DNA from: Atlantibacter subterraneus
Lineage (GTDB): Bacteria > Pseudomonadota > Gammaproteobacteria > Enterobacterales > Enterobacteriaceae
Length of the DNA stretch: 64,000 nucleotides
Assembly (NCBI RefSeq): GCF_007570865.1
Contig: NZ_VLPS01000001.1
Coordinates: 620,001-684,000 of the forward strand
Direction of reading: 5' to 3'
In this document: in pieces, positions 30,448 through 40,352 of the stretch
How positions within the stretch are numbered: position 1 is the stretch's first letter
Layout: each line of letters begins with the position of its first letter
Translations under genes and position numbers: made by a program
Notes under the pieces: model-generated
The model's database searches: none
What the model was told of the DNA's origin: nothing
Seen by the model: the letters and a program-made list of their open reading frames with translations, nothing else

Positions 30448-30975
30448 GCCGGTGGCCGCCAGCGCATGGCCTTTCAGCGCGGCCAGCAATTCCTCTTTGC
30501 TCATGCCCGCTTTCAGATTGGGGTCCAGATCGGTGGCGATCAGGGTAAAGGTGTAATGGTGCGCTCCGGTGCCGGGCGGCGGGCAGGGGCCGTACCAGGT
30601 GGTGGTGCCAGGGCTGTTTTTCCCGCCGGTAAAGCCTTCTTCTTTCACCAGCGCGTTGGCGGCAAAGCCGGTGGTGGAAGAGGGAATGTTGTAGGCCACC
30701 AGATGGGTGACGCCGAGGCCTTTGGCGCCTTCGGGGTCATGCATGATCAGCGCGTAGCTTTTGGTGCCGGTGGGCGCGTGGCTCCAGACCAGCGCCGGAG
30801 AGGCGTTTTCACCGGTGCAGTTAGGGTTGTCTTTGGCATTACCGGCGAATTTCTTTTGCAGCATCGCGTTATCGGCGAAATCCGGCGACTGAAGGATAAA
30901 CAGACTGTCGGCATAAGCGACGGGCATCGCCAGCCCTGACAGCAAACAGAGCGCTGAAAACAGTGACTTTTTCAT
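30424..30975 (-). CDS. YbhB/YbcL family (PEBP-like) periplasmic protein
   Basis: A 183-residue protein of the Raf-kinase-inhibitor-like/PEBP family. Residues 1-22 are a Sec signal peptide (MKKSLFSALCLLSG... VAYA). The ligand-pocket motifs are present: SPALVWSHAP, LIMHDPEG, THLVAYNI and YGPCPPPGTGAHHYTF. Bacterial members have no firmly established role; E. coli YbcL variants affect host signalling in uropathogens. It converges on nasA, and the two coding ends overlap by 24 bases with no terminator between. It is not found at this place in E. coli K-12. Confidence 0.85.
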   Translation of the reverse strand: MKKSLFSALCLLSGLAMPVAYADSLFILQSPDFADNAMLQKKFAGNAKDNPNCTGENASPALVWSHAPTGTKSYALIMHDPEGAKGLGVTHLVAYNIPSSTTGFAANALVKEEGFTGGKNSPGTTTWYGPCPPPGTGAHHYTFTLIATDLDPNLKAGMSKEELLAALKGHALAATGLVGRFGQ

Positions 30976-31129
30976 CGGGGGATCTCACACGGGAAGATGC
31001 ATTAAGCGTAGCGCAGGCCAGGGGAAAGCGTTTGAGGATAATCTGGAAATGCAGCCCGCTGCGGCAAAAAACGCCAGGGTTAGCCGATTCGTGGTTCAGC
31101 CAGGCGTAAAGCCCGGCTATCATTACCCG

Positions 31130-32533
31130 ATGGCGTTGTATAAATCACTCTTCACCCCTCTGCTTTTCAGCCTCCTGGTTACCGGAGGCGCGCAGGCCGT
31201 TCAGGGCCGCGATACCCGGCAAGCTGTCAATCCCTTCGATAACCATCAGGATCATCTGCCGGATCTCGGCATGACGCCCACCGGCAACAGCAGCGAGAAA
31301 CATCTCGCCGAGCTGGCGAAATCCTTTGGCGAGGCCAGCCAGACCGATAACGGGCTGGGGATCAGCGAGCAGGCGCGCGCCTATGCTTTCGATCAGTTCC
31401 GGGAAGCGGTTAACGAACGGGTAGCGCGCGAGGCGCAGTCGCTGCTCTCGCCCTGGGGCCAGGCTGAAGTGGATTTGCAGGTCAATGATGAAGGGGAGTT
31501 TACCGGCACGCGCGGTTCGCTGTTCACGCCGCTTATCGACCGCGACGCCGGTCTGACCTGGAGCCAGCTGGGATTAACTCAACAGAGCGAAGGGCTGACC
31601 GGCAACGCGGGCCTGGGCCAGCGCTGGCGCACCGGCGACTGGCTGCTGGGCTATAACACTTTCTACGACACCCGCTTCGATGACCATTTGCAGCGCGCCA
31701 GCCTGGGCGCGGAAGCCTGGGGCGAGAATCTGCGCTTTTCCGCCAATTACTATCAGCCGCTCGGCAGCTGGCGCGACAGCAGTGCGGTACAGGCCCAGCG
31801 CTTCGCCCAGGGTTACGATCTCACCGCTCAGGCGCGATTGCCGTTTTACCGGCACATCAATACCCGCGTCAGTTTTGAACGCTACTTTGGCGAACGGGTG
31901 GATCTGTTTGATAACGGCACCGGCTATCACGATCCGCTGGCGGTGAATGTCGGGGTGAGCTACACGCCAGTGCCGCTGGTGACCATCGACGCCCAGCACA
32001 AGCAGGGAGAGAGCGGGGTGAGCCAGAATAACCTTGGCCTGAAGCTCAATTACCGCTTCGGCGTGCCGCTCAGCAAACAGCTTTCCGCCAGCGAAGTCGC
32101 CAACGCCACCTCGCTGCGCGGCAGCCGCTACGACGGCGCGGTGCGCAATAATCTGCCGGTGGTGGAATACCGCCAGCGTAAAACCCTGTCGGTGTATCTG
32201 GCGACGCCACCCTGGACCGTCAGCCCTGGCGAAACCGTGGCGTTAAAACTTCAGGTGCGCAGCGTGCATGGCATCAAACAGCTAACCTGGCAGGGCGACA
32301 CTCAGGCACTGAGCCTGACCGCACCGCCCAGTGAAAACAGCACCGACGGCTGGACCATTATTCTGCCTGGCTGGAACAGCCAGCCCGACGCCGCGAACCG
32401 CTGGCAGCTGTCGGTCATCGTGGAGGACAACAAGGGGCAGCGCGTCACTTCAAATCTGATTACTCTGCAACTCTCGCCGCCGGTAGAGCTCAACGACGAC
32501 AGCCGCACGTATCCGCTGCTGCCAGACGAGTAA
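31130..32533 (+). CDS. ychO: YchO, inverse autotransporter (intimin/invasin-like) beta-domain protein
   Basis: A 467-residue outer-membrane protein. A signal peptide ends near residue 23 (GGAQA). The intimin/invasin-type beta-barrel covers about residues 60-340 (SPWGQAEVDL, LGYNTFYDTRF, NLGLKLNYRFGVPL). One Ig-like C-terminal domain follows, and no long adhesin arm. Matches E. coli YchO (YchP), which has been linked to adhesion and biofilm. The frame extends 27 codons upstream, but the ATG at 31130 opens the signal peptide; its ribosome site is poor. It is directly tail-to-tail with narL. Confidence 0.92.
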   Translation: MALYKSLFTPLLFSLLVTGGAQAVQGRDTRQAVNPFDNHQDHLPDLGMTPTGNSSEKHLAELAKSFGEASQTDNGLGISEQARAYAFDQFREAVNERVAREAQSLLSPWGQAEVDLQVNDEGEFTGTRGSLFTPLIDRDAGLTWSQLGLTQQSEGLTGNAGLGQRWRTGDWLLGYNTFYDTRFDDHLQRASLGAEAWGENLRFSANYYQPLGSWRDSSAVQAQRFAQGYDLTAQARLPFYRHINTRVSFERYFGERVDLFDNGTGYHDPLAVNVGVSYTPVPLVTIDAQHKQGESGVSQNNLGLKLNYRFGVPLSKQLSASEVANATSLRGSRYDGAVRNNLPVVEYRQRKTLSVYLATPPWTVSPGETVALKLQVRSVHGIKQLTWQGDTQALSLTAPPSENSTDGWTIILPGWNSQPDAANRWQLSVIVEDNKGQRVTSNLITLQLSPPVELNDDSRTYPLLPDE

Positions 32534-33184
32534 TCAGAAAATACGTTCCTGATGCACCCACACCGCCGCTTCGACGCGGGATTTCAGCTTCATTTTCTTC
32601 AGCAGGTGCTTCACATGCACTTTCACGGTGCTTTCGGTGATGTCGAGACGGCGGGCGATCATTTTATTCGGCAGGCCCTGGGCGATATGCTTGAGGATAT
32701 CGCGCTCGCGCGGGGTCAGTTGAGTGACGTCGCGATCCGAGGTAGCGCGGTTGGCGCGCAGGCTGGCGGCCAGCACCGGCGTTAAGGCCTCGCTTAATAC
32801 CATCTCACCAGCCGCCGCCTGATGCAGCGCTTTCAGCAGCTCTTCCGGCTCCATATCTTTGAGCAGATAGCCGTCCGCGCCGCGCTTGAGCGCGGTGACC
32901 ACGTCTTCTTCATGGTTGGAAACGCTAAACACCACTACCCGGCCAGAAAGCGCTTTTTCACGCAGGCGGTCGAGGGTTTCCAGGCCGTTCATACCGGGCA
33001 TATTGAGATCCAGCAGAATCAGATCGGGGTCGAGAGATTCCGCCATTTCGATACCCTGTTCGCCGCTCCCGGCCTCGCCGACGACGGTGATGTCCGTCGC
33101 CATGCTGATCAGCTGTTTTACGCCGGTACGCAGCATCGGATGATCGTCAATTAACAGAATCGTTGCCGGTTCCTGATTACTCAT
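32534..33184 (-). CDS. narL: Nitrate/nitrite response regulator NarL
   Basis: A 216-residue response regulator. The receiver domain fills residues 1-~130 with phosphoacceptor D59 in [11 protein letters not shown]. The LuxR-type HTH covers ~150-210 ([20 protein letters not shown]). Phosphorylated by NarX, it activates narG and narK and represses other anaerobic pathways. The start overlaps the end of narX by eight bases, so the pair is co-translated. The stop is one base from that of ychO, and no terminator separates them. Confidence 0.98.
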   Translation of the reverse strand: MSNQEPATILLIDDHPMLRTGVKQLISMATDITVVGEAGSGEQGIEMAESLDPDLILLDLNMPGMNGLETLDRLREKALSGRVVVFSVSNHEEDVVTALKRGADGYLLKDMEPEELLKALHQAAAGEMVLSEALTPVLAASLRANRATSDRDVTQLTPRERDILKHIAQGLPNKMIARRLDITESTVKVHVKHLLKKMKLKSRVEAAVWVHQERIF

Positions 33185-34973
33185 GGACTTCTCCTCGGGC
33201 AGATAATTGGGGCGTGTCGGGGATAAAGGTCACCACCACTTCGGTGCCTCCGGTTTCCCGCCGCCGAACCTGACAGTCACCGCGCAGGCTTTGCGCACGG
33301 TCACGCATAATAATTAAACCATAGTGGTTGGTACGTTCGGCGTGTTCCGGCACGCCGCAGCCGTTATCGGCAATCACCAGCCTGACCTGATTATCGTTCA
33401 GGGTGGCGGTAACGCTAATTTCGCTCGCGCCCGCGTGCTTTAGCGCGTTGCTCAACGCTTCACGGGCGATTTGCACCAGGTGAATGGCCTGATGCGCCGG
33501 GACCAGGCGCGGCGGTAGATGATAGTTCAGCGCCACCGGGAAGCCCAGCCGGGCGCTGAATTCCTGGCAGCTGCCTTCCAGCGCCGGGCGCAGGCCCGGC
33601 TCGGTCAGTTGCAGGCGGAAGGTGGTGAGCAGTTCGCGCAGCTGCCGCCAGGAGCTGTTCAGCTCGTTGCGGATTTGCGCCAGTAGCGACTGGCTCTGCT
33701 CCGGCAGGCTGTCGCCCTGCATTTGCAGGCAGCTAACCTGCATTTTCATACACGACAGGGACTGGGCGATGGAGTCATGCAGTTCCCGGGCGATAGCGGC
33801 GCGCTCTTCCATCACGATCAGCTGCTGCTGGCGATCCTGCTGACGCTCCAGCGCCAGCGACGAGGTGATCTGTTCCACCAGGGTATCGATCAGGTGCTGC
33901 TGATCCTGATTCAGCGCCGATTTTTCCGGCAGCCGCGCCAGCAGCAGGCCGTAGCGGGTCAGGCCGTCCGCCAGCCGCCATTGCAGGGTGGCGTCGCTGA
34001 CTTCCCCTTTCAGACGTTCGCGCGGGCACAGGGTGCAGCCCTTTTCATCGCAGCGCGGGTCCGGCTGCCAGGCGAACTCCTGATAGTTGTCGTCATCGCC
34101 GGTTTCGTAGATGCGCAATTCGATGTCGCGCAGCGGGGTAAGCTGTTGCAGGCGCGCCAGCACCGGGGCTAAGCGCTCGCACAGCGGCAGCGGGCTGTGC
34201 ATCCGACGGCCCGCGTCCCATAAGAAGGTGAGGATCTGGTTTTTGTACTCCAGCCCGGCGGTTTTCTCTTTGACCCGCGCTTCCAGCCCGGCGTAGCTTT
34301 CCGCCAGTTCGTCACTCATGCTGTTCAGCGCGCGTCCCAGGGTCGCCATTTCATCGCGCCCGCTGGCCGCCACGCGATGGGAAAAGTTGCGCTGGCCAAT
34401 GGCGGTCGCCATTACCATCAGCTGCCGCCACGGGCGCAGCAGCCGCTTGCGCAGCCAGATCACCGCCAGCAGCAGTAGCAGGGTGGTGAGGATCGCCATG
34501 GTCCAGTGCACCACAATCACCCGGCTGATGCGCTGTTCAGTGGTGTGGTCAAAGCCGCTGACCAGTGCGTCTATCTGGCTGACGAACTGCGCCACGGCGG
34601 GTTTTACCTCGTCAGTGGTGTTAGCCTCCAGCAGTGCCGGTTCCAGCTGGTTGCGCCAGTAGTCGTGCAGGGCGTCAAGCCGCTGAACTTCACCGTCGCG
34701 CTGGGCGATATGGCGCAGCTCCGGGTCCCAGGCAGTCTGTTCAATTTCCCGTATGAGGGCGTTGTCATTGCTTTTCAGCGGCACCGCCGCCAGCAGGCGA
34801 TAGCTCTGCATACGCAGCGACCCTGCCTTGTTGATGGCGTGCGCGCTGCCCTGGATGCCCTGAATCAACCACGCCGATACCGCCATGCCCGCTAATCCCA
34901 ACAGGGCAAGCATCAGTACCACCAGCGCAAGCTGGTTGGCGAGGGTAAGCGGGGCGCAGAGGCGTTTTATCAT
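33177..34973 (-). CDS. narX: Nitrate/nitrite sensor histidine kinase NarX
   Basis: A 598-residue inner-membrane sensor, same length as E. coli NarX. Two membrane segments (about 15-37 and 150-170) frame a periplasmic domain with the nitrate-binding P-box [16 protein letters not shown] near 45-60. A HAMP linker and a Cys-containing central module ([12 protein letters not shown]) follow. Then comes the HPK7-type kinase core, with phosphoacceptor His in [16 protein letters not shown] and the HATPase motifs DNGCGVP and GLIIMRDRA. The frame is open 58 codons upstream; the ATG at 34973 gives the family N-terminus. Confidence 0.97.
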   Translation of the reverse strand: MIKRLCAPLTLANQLALVVLMLALLGLAGMAVSAWLIQGIQGSAHAINKAGSLRMQSYRLLAAVPLKSNDNALIREIEQTAWDPELRHIAQRDGEVQRLDALHDYWRNQLEPALLEANTTDEVKPAVAQFVSQIDALVSGFDHTTEQRISRVIVVHWTMAILTTLLLLLAVIWLRKRLLRPWRQLMVMATAIGQRNFSHRVAASGRDEMATLGRALNSMSDELAESYAGLEARVKEKTAGLEYKNQILTFLWDAGRRMHSPLPLCERLAPVLARLQQLTPLRDIELRIYETGDDDNYQEFAWQPDPRCDEKGCTLCPRERLKGEVSDATLQWRLADGLTRYGLLLARLPEKSALNQDQQHLIDTLVEQITSSLALERQQDRQQQLIVMEERAAIARELHDSIAQSLSCMKMQVSCLQMQGDSLPEQSQSLLAQIRNELNSSWRQLRELLTTFRLQLTEPGLRPALEGSCQEFSARLGFPVALNYHLPPRLVPAHQAIHLVQIAREALSNALKHAGASEISVTATLNDNQVRLVIADNGCGVPEHAERTNHYGLIIMRDRAQSLRGDCQVRRRETGGTEVVVTFIPDTPQLSARGEVHE

Positions 34974-35292
34974 GGCGTTCAGTTTCCTGACGGGTCGCAC
35001 ACAGTGGGGCATGGTAAGTAAGCCGTTATTCTCAAACATAGTATGGAGTATACCCATACCAATAAGGGGGTACTCCTTTATTGCCGGTGGGTAGGGCATT
35101 CGAAAGCCGGGGCGATTTAGCCGGCGCACTGGGGTGAAAAACCACACTTTTTTTAATCATCCTTGCTACTCCCTAAGGATAACAGGGGGTTTTGACGCGC
35201 CAAACCGTCCGCTTATCCATTGATTTACATCAACTTACACGCACCGCGAACGCCTAAGGTGGCGGCAGTTATTCCACGTTTCTGAGGTATCT
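34974..35292. promoter_or_regulatory. narX-narK divergent control region with NarL heptamers
   Basis: No gene. NarL heptamers (TACYNMT) on the plus strand are TACCCAT at 35051 and TACTCCT at 35071; TACTCCC at 35167 misses by one base. A perfect FNR box lies further down. This resembles the E. coli narX-narK region, where distant NarL sites and IHF act on narK. Confidence 0.65.
35220..35233. promoter_or_regulatory. FNR box upstream of narK
   Basis: TTGATTTACATCAA matches the FNR consensus TTGATNNNNATCAA at every defined base, 60 bases before the narK ATG. It indicates anaerobic activation. Confidence 0.88.
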
Positions 35293-36681
35293 ATGAGCCA
35301 ATCCTCCGTTCCGACTTCGACATCAGGTCCGCTAATCACCGACTGGCGTCCTGAAGATGCCGCCTTCTGGCAACAGCAGGGGCAACACATTGCGCGTCGT
35401 AATCTGTGGATTTCCGTTCCCTGCCTGCTGCTGGCGTTTTGCGTCTGGATGATTTTCAGCGCCGTGGCGGTCAATCTGAACAAAGTAGGTTTTAACTTCT
35501 CGACCGATCAGCTGTTTATGCTGACCGCGCTGCCGTCGGTCTCCGGGGCGCTGCTGCGCGTGCCTTATGCGTTTATGGTGCCGCTGTTTGGCGGACGCCG
35601 CTGGACCGCGCTCAGCACCGGCATTCTGATTATCCCGTGCCTGTGGTTAGGGTTCGCGGTGCAGGACAGCAGTACGCCGTTCAGCACCTTCATCATTATT
35701 TCTCTGCTGTGCGGTTTCGCGGGCGCTAACTTCGCCTCCAGTATGGCGAATATCAGCTTCTTCTTTCCGAAGCAGAAACAGGGCGGCGCGCTGGGCATTA
35801 ACGGCGGTTTCGGCAACCTCGGCGTCAGCGTGATGCAGCTGCTGGCTCCGCTGGCGATTTCAATGTCGATTTTCGCCTTCTTCGGCGGTGGCGGTGTGGT
35901 ACAGCCGGACGGCTCGACGCTGTACCTGGAAAACGCCGCCTGGATTTGGGTGCCGCTGCTGGCGATTTTCACCCTTGCCGCCTGGTTTGGCATGAACGAT
36001 CTGGCCGCGTCGAAAGCGTCACTGCGTTCTCAACTGCCGGTATTAAAGCGCGCGCATCTGTGGATCATGAGCTTTCTGTATCTGGCGACGTTCGGCTCGT
36101 TTATCGGTTTCTCTGCCGGATTCGCGATGCTGACTAAAACCCAGTTCCCGGACGTGAACATTCTGCATTTTGCCTTCTTTGGGCCGCTGATTGGCGCGCT
36201 GGCGCGTTCGGCGGGCGGGGCGCTGTCCGATAAGCTCGGCGGCATCCGGGTGACGCTGGTGAACTTCGTGCTGATGGCGATCTTCAGCGCCCTGCTGTTC
36301 ACCACCTTGCCGACGGCGGGCCAGGGCGGCAGCTTTATCGCTTTCTTCGCCGTCTTCCTGATGCTGTTCTTAACCGCCGGTCTGGGCAGTGGATCGACTT
36401 TCCAGATGATTTCGGTGATTTTCCGCAAGCTGACCATGGACCGCGTAAAAGCGGCGGGCGGCAGCGAAGAGCAGGCAATGCGCGAGTCGGCCACCGACAC
36501 GGCGGCGGCGCTGGGCTTTATCTCGGCGATTGGCGCGATTGGCGGGTTCTTTATCCCGAAAGCGTTCGGCACCTCGCTGGAGCTGACCGGCTCCCCGGCG
36601 GACGCGATGAAAGTCTTTCTGGTGTTTTACATTGTTTGTGTGGTGGTGACGTGGCTGGTATATGGCCGTAAAGCCGCCTGA
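35293..36681 (+). CDS. narK: Nitrate/nitrite antiporter NarK
   Basis: A 462-residue major facilitator of the nitrate/nitrite porter family with twelve membrane segments. The family nitrate-signature motif is visible in GINGGFGNLGVSVMQLL and again in ESATDTAAALGFISAIGAIGGFF. It imports nitrate in exchange for nitrite during nitrate respiration, feeding NarG. A Pro- and Trp-rich cytoplasmic N-terminus (ITDWRPEDAAFW) is as in E. coli. In E. coli narK directly precedes narG; here three extra genes intervene. Confidence 0.97.
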   Translation: MSQSSVPTSTSGPLITDWRPEDAAFWQQQGQHIARRNLWISVPCLLLAFCVWMIFSAVAVNLNKVGFNFSTDQLFMLTALPSVSGALLRVPYAFMVPLFGGRRWTALSTGILIIPCLWLGFAVQDSSTPFSTFIIISLLCGFAGANFASSMANISFFFPKQKQGGALGINGGFGNLGVSVMQLLAPLAISMSIFAFFGGGGVVQPDGSTLYLENAAWIWVPLLAIFTLAAWFGMNDLAASKASLRSQLPVLKRAHLWIMSFLYLATFGSFIGFSAGFAMLTKTQFPDVNILHFAFFGPLIGALARSAGGALSDKLGGIRVTLVNFVLMAIFSALLFTTLPTAGQGGSFIAFFAVFLMLFLTAGLGSGSTFQMISVIFRKLTMDRVKAAGGSEEQAMRESATDTAAALGFISAIGAIGGFFIPKAFGTSLELTGSPADAMKVFLVFYIVCVVVTWLVYGRKAA

Positions 36682-36712
36682 AAATAGCGATTTACGATTT
36701 GTGTTATCCTTT

Positions 36713-36738
36713 GCGCGGCTCAGTCCGCGCTTTTTTTT
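36713..36738 (+). terminator. Rho-independent terminator after narK
   Basis: Stem GCGCGG/CCGCGC with a six-base loop is followed by eight T residues. It lies between narK and the convergent AraC-family gene. Confidence 0.9.
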
Positions 36739-36752
36739 GCCTGTGGCCAGCC

Positions 36753-37619
36753 TTAATTCGCATCGTCATTCAGGGCGTTCTGCTGGTACTGCTTACGGTA
36801 CTGTAACGGCGTCTGACCGAGCATTTTTTTAAAACATGTGATGTAGTAGGTCATCTCCACGAAACCGACCTTCTGGGCTATCGCCGACACGCTTAACGCG
36901 GTGCCGCGCAGCAGATCGCAGCTCTTTTTGATCCGTCGGGTAAGCAGATACTCATGCAGGCTACCCCCGGTTTGCTGGCGGAAAATCCGTGAGGTATAGC
37001 TGCGGGATAACCCCATCGCATTTGCCAGATCGTCAAGCTGAAACTTCTCGCTGTAGTGTTCTTCGAGCCACTGCATGATGCGCGCCGCCAGCGTTTCCTG
37101 CTGATGAATCAAGGTTTCTGCTTCGGCAGGGAGAAAGGCCATGATTTGCATCACCACAAACGCCACTTCACTCACCGACTGCTGGGCGGTCTTCTCCCTT
37201 GCGCAAAACTGATCGAGGATCAGGTTCATAAAATCCTTTTGCTCGCTGAGATCGAAAACCCGCGCCGGTCCGTTGCTGGCGGAAAGGGCGGTAAACTGTA
37301 GCTGATGACGCGGAAACGACGCCAGCGCCTGGGCCACGGCGTTATGGTCGATGTGCATCGCCGTGCGGTGATAAGGATTTTTTTCGCTGCTCTCCACCTG
37401 TACTTTATGCAGGCGAAACGGCGGAAAAACAAACAGCCGCCCCGGACGCGCGGTATAGTGCTGATTGTCCACTACCACAATGCCATAGCCTTCTGAGATA
37501 TACAGAAACTCAACGCACTGGTGCCAGTGGTAATACATCACACCGGAACCGCGCAGCCGGTGCATTGAGATCGCGTCGCCGTCGAGCGTGATGCGCTCCA
37601 GTTGTTGTGAGTCTTCCAT
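36753..37619 (-). CDS. AraC-family transcriptional regulator of the uronide cluster
   Basis: A 288-residue regulator. The N-terminal ~150 residues are a cupin-like sensing domain (YYHWHQCVEFLYIS, GRLFVFPPFRLHKV). The C-terminal ~100 residues carry two AraC HTHs (LDDLANAMGLSRSYTSRIFR; IAQKVGFVEMTYYITCFKK). RBS GGAG stands five bases before the ATG. It is divergent from the sugar symporter and glycoside hydrolase genes, so it likely controls them in response to a uronic-acid disaccharide or its product. The ligand is not known. It is absent from this position in E. coli K-12. Confidence 0.88.
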   Translation of the reverse strand: MEDSQQLERITLDGDAISMHRLRGSGVMYYHWHQCVEFLYISEGYGIVVVDNQHYTARPGRLFVFPPFRLHKVQVESSEKNPYHRTAMHIDHNAVAQALASFPRHQLQFTALSASNGPARVFDLSEQKDFMNLILDQFCAREKTAQQSVSEVAFVVMQIMAFLPAEAETLIHQQETLAARIMQWLEEHYSEKFQLDDLANAMGLSRSYTSRIFRQQTGGSLHEYLLTRRIKKSCDLLRGTALSVSAIAQKVGFVEMTYYITCFKKMLGQTPLQYRKQYQQNALNDDAN

Positions 37620-37721
37620 TCTGTCTCCAGGACAACAGATTTAAGTTTTTATGAAATCATTTATAGATTATTGGGTCTTTACCCGGCCTGGAAGTCAAAA
37701 ACTCAAAAATAGTGATATTTG

Positions 37722-37737
37722 TGTGATGCCTGTCACT
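37722..37737. promoter_or_regulatory. CRP-like site in the araC-symporter divergent region
   Basis: TGTGATGCCTGTCACT matches TGTGA-N6-TCACA at nine of ten positions. It lies 103 bases upstream of the AraC gene and 127 upstream of the symporter, and would put the cluster under catabolite control. Confidence 0.7.
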
Positions 37738-37863
37738 CAGAGAGTATTAAAAAAACCGCTACTCTCCCTGACGTACGGTGTATGACCTGACGCGTACATT
37801 AAAAATAATTATCCATTTTGTTTCTTATTTAATACACTGCGCTGACGGCGCAGGAGGTTAATG

Positions 37864-39132
37864 ATGAGAAGTTCCCCGGTTACGCGCACCCCGCAAATTA
37901 AGATGAGCGTGTTTATATTTCTTTATTTTTTCACCTGGTCATCGAGTTTTGGTTTGTATGCGCTGTGGTTGAGCCAAAATGTCGGATTAGACAGTATGAC
38001 CATCGGCACCGTGTTTGCTATTAACGGCGTCTTCGCGGTGATATTAAAACCGGTATATGGTTATATCATGGATAAAATAGGGATGAGCAAATGGCTACTC
38101 TATTTTGTTTGCGCGACCTCTGCGTTAATGGCACCGTTCTTTGCCTTTGTTTATCAGCCGCTGTTATTAACCCATACGCTGGTGGGGATTACCGTCGGGG
38201 CGCTCTATTTGAGCCTGGGATGGTATGCAGGCGTGGCTGCCGCGGAATCTTATGCCGACCGCTTTAGCCGGTTATATGGCCTGGAGTTTGGCCGTATCCG
38301 CATGTGGGGATCGTTAGGTTGGGCGCTGGCGGCGTCGGTCTCAGGCATCCTGTTTAACTACTCCCCGCTGGCGAATTTCACGGTCAGCAGCATCTCCTCG
38401 CTGATTATGCTGCTGGTACTGATTGGCGTGAAGATTAACGATCAACAGCTTCGCCACAATAATGTTATTGCTGATAATAAAATCGTTTTTGCGGACGTGA
38501 TGTTGTTGATGCGTAACAAAAAATTCTGGATGTTTAGCCTCTATGTCGCCGGGGTCGCCTGGATGATGTTTGTCGCTGAACAGCAGTTCCCTCGCTATTT
38601 TGTCAGCTTTTTTGATACCAAAGAGCAGGGCAACGCCTGGTATGGCTATCTGGGTACGTTACAGGCGGGCATTGAATTTTTAATGATGATGTTCATACCC
38701 GCCGTGGTGAACTATTACGGGGCTAAAAAAGGATTGTTGCTTTGCGGCATTGTGGTGGGCGTCAGATTAATTGCCTCCGGCCTGGCGAACGACCCGATCA
38801 TTATTGCAGCCATCAAACCGTTTTACGGTGTTGAAATCGCACTGCTGTTAATTTCCGTATTTAAATATATTGCCGAACATTTTGATAAGAAAGTCAACGC
38901 CACCATGTATCTGTTAGGTTATCAGGCGATGGTCTATGTGGGGTCCGTGGTGGTTGCGCCAACGGCAGGCTATTTTTATCAGGAAATAGGCTTTGAGAAA
39001 ACATTTCTTATGATGGGTTGTTGCGCATTATTCTTTACGCTTATTTCCGCCTTTACGCTCTCACGCAGTAAATCAAAAAAGAGCGAACAGTATTCTCAAC
39101 CTGAAACATTGCAATCCCCTGTAAAGCTTTAA
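37864..39132 (+). CDS. LacY-type oligosaccharide:proton symporter (MFS)
   Basis: A 422-residue permease with twelve membrane segments, of the oligosaccharide:H+ symporter branch (LacY/RafB relatives). Typical features: FFTWSSSFGLYALWLSQ in TM1, the YGYIMDKIGMSK loop 2-3 motif and a cytoplasmic Lys/Ser-rich tail. ATGATG allows starts at 37861 or 37864; the second is six bases from AGGAGG and is chosen. It is followed 14 bases later by a GH88 hydrolase, so the likely substrate is an unsaturated uronic-acid disaccharide. Its DNA is more AT-rich than the flanking nar genes, which fits later acquisition. Confidence 0.88.
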   Translation: MRSSPVTRTPQIKMSVFIFLYFFTWSSSFGLYALWLSQNVGLDSMTIGTVFAINGVFAVILKPVYGYIMDKIGMSKWLLYFVCATSALMAPFFAFVYQPLLLTHTLVGITVGALYLSLGWYAGVAAAESYADRFSRLYGLEFGRIRMWGSLGWALAASVSGILFNYSPLANFTVSSISSLIMLLVLIGVKINDQQLRHNNVIADNKIVFADVMLLMRNKKFWMFSLYVAGVAWMMFVAEQQFPRYFVSFFDTKEQGNAWYGYLGTLQAGIEFLMMMFIPAVVNYYGAKKGLLLCGIVVGVRLIASGLANDPIIIAAIKPFYGVEIALLLISVFKYIAEHFDKKVNATMYLLGYQAMVYVGSVVVAPTAGYFYQEIGFEKTFLMMGCCALFFTLISAFTLSRSKSKKSEQYSQPETLQSPVKL

Positions 39133-39146
39133 ATAAAGGATATTTT

Positions 39147-40352
39147 ATGACGACCAATTCAGGCCACCGCCACGTGGTCAGCGAAGCGCTGCGCCCAATT
39201 GAACTCCATCAAGTCGATCGCCATGCGCTTAAAGATAAGATCGATCGCGCGTTAACTATTGTTAGCCGTAAAATGGATAAAAATATTATCGCGATGGGCG
39301 ATAAATTCCCGAATGAAGCCTGTGAAGGCGGAAAATGGCAGCCTGCGGATAACGATCAGTGGACTACCAGCTTCTGGACCGGTCAATTATGGCTGATGTG
39401 GGAAATGACCGGGGATGAAAAATACCGTGATGCCGCCGAACGCTATATTAATTCTTTCGCGGATCGACTGAATAATCGCATTGAAACCGCGACCCACGAT
39501 CTGGGATTCCTGTATTCGTTATCCTGCGTGAATGCCTGGCGTTTAACCGGTAATGCGCAGGCCAGAGCAATCGCGCTTCAGGCGGCAGACATGCTAATGG
39601 AACGCTACCACGCCACCGCCAGAATTATTCAGGCGTGGGGGGATTTAAGCGATCCGGAACAGCAGGGGCGGATGATTATCGACTGCAATATGAACCTGCC
39701 GCTGCTGTACTGGGCCAGCCAGCAAACCGGCGATCCCCGCTATGCGCAGGCCGCCACCGCCCACGCGCAGCAGGCGGCGACTTATATCGTGCGCCCGGAT
39801 GCGTCGACCTTTCATACCTTCTATATGGACGTAAATACCGGGGAGCCGCGCTTTGGCAACACCCACCAGGGGTATAGCGATACCTCATGCTGGTCCAGAG
39901 GCCAGGCGTGGGCTATTTATGGTTTTGTTCTCTGCTACCTGTATACCGGTGATAAATCGATGGTGGAGTTGAGCCGTAAACTCAGCCACTACTTCTTAAA
40001 CCGCCTGCCGGAAGATGATATTTGCCATTGGGATCTGGCGCTTTATGGCACGGACGCCGTACGCGACAGCTCCGCTGCGGCCATCGCGGTGTGCGGCCTG
40101 CTTGAGATGGTCAAGGCGCTGCCCGCACTGGATGCGCATCGCGCCCATTACGAAGAAATTTCGCTGCGGATTATCCAGTCGCTGACTGACCATTATCTGG
40201 CCCGCGACGAGGACCCCTGTGAAGGGTTGCTCAAGCATTCGGTTTACCACATGCCGTCGGGCAAAGGCGTTGATGAATGCTGTAGCTGGGGAGATTACTT
40301 CTATCTCGAAGCGCTGGCGCGCGTGCGCCAGGTGTGGACATCCTACTGGTAA
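39147..40352 (+). CDS. GH88 unsaturated glucuronyl hydrolase
   Basis: A 401-residue protein of glycoside hydrolase family 88 (alpha6/alpha6 barrel). Family members hydrate the 4,5-double bond of unsaturated uronic acids left by polysaccharide lyases and so release the neighbouring sugar. Catalytic aspartates are expected at D118 (THDLGFLY) and D179 (IIDCNMNLPLLYWA), both present. HQGYSDTSCWSRGQAWAIYG is the conserved substrate-pocket segment. No signal peptide is present, so it acts in the cytoplasm on imported disaccharides. It forms an operon with the symporter. No polysaccharide lyase is in the window, so the disaccharide probably comes from outside. Confidence 0.9.
   Translation: MTTNSGHRHVVSEALRPIELHQVDRHALKDKIDRALTIVSRKMDKNIIAMGDKFPNEACEGGKWQPADNDQWTTSFWTGQLWLMWEMTGDEKYRDAAERYINSFADRLNNRIETATHDLGFLYSLSCVNAWRLTGNAQARAIALQAADMLMERYHATARIIQAWGDLSDPEQQGRMIIDCNMNLPLLYWASQQTGDPRYAQAATAHAQQAATYIVRPDASTFHTFYMDVNTGEPRFGNTHQGYSDTSCWSRGQAWAIYGFVLCYLYTGDKSMVELSRKLSHYFLNRLPEDDICHWDLALYGTDAVRDSSAAAIAVCGLLEMVKALPALDAHRAHYEEISLRIIQSLTDHYLARDEDPCEGLLKHSVYHMPSGKGVDECCSWGDYFYLEALARVRQVWTSYW

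Noticed and set aside
34974-35147. 58-codon N-terminal extension of NarX
   Set aside because: The ATG at 34973 gives exactly the known family length and membrane topology; the extension is not conserved in E. coli NarX.
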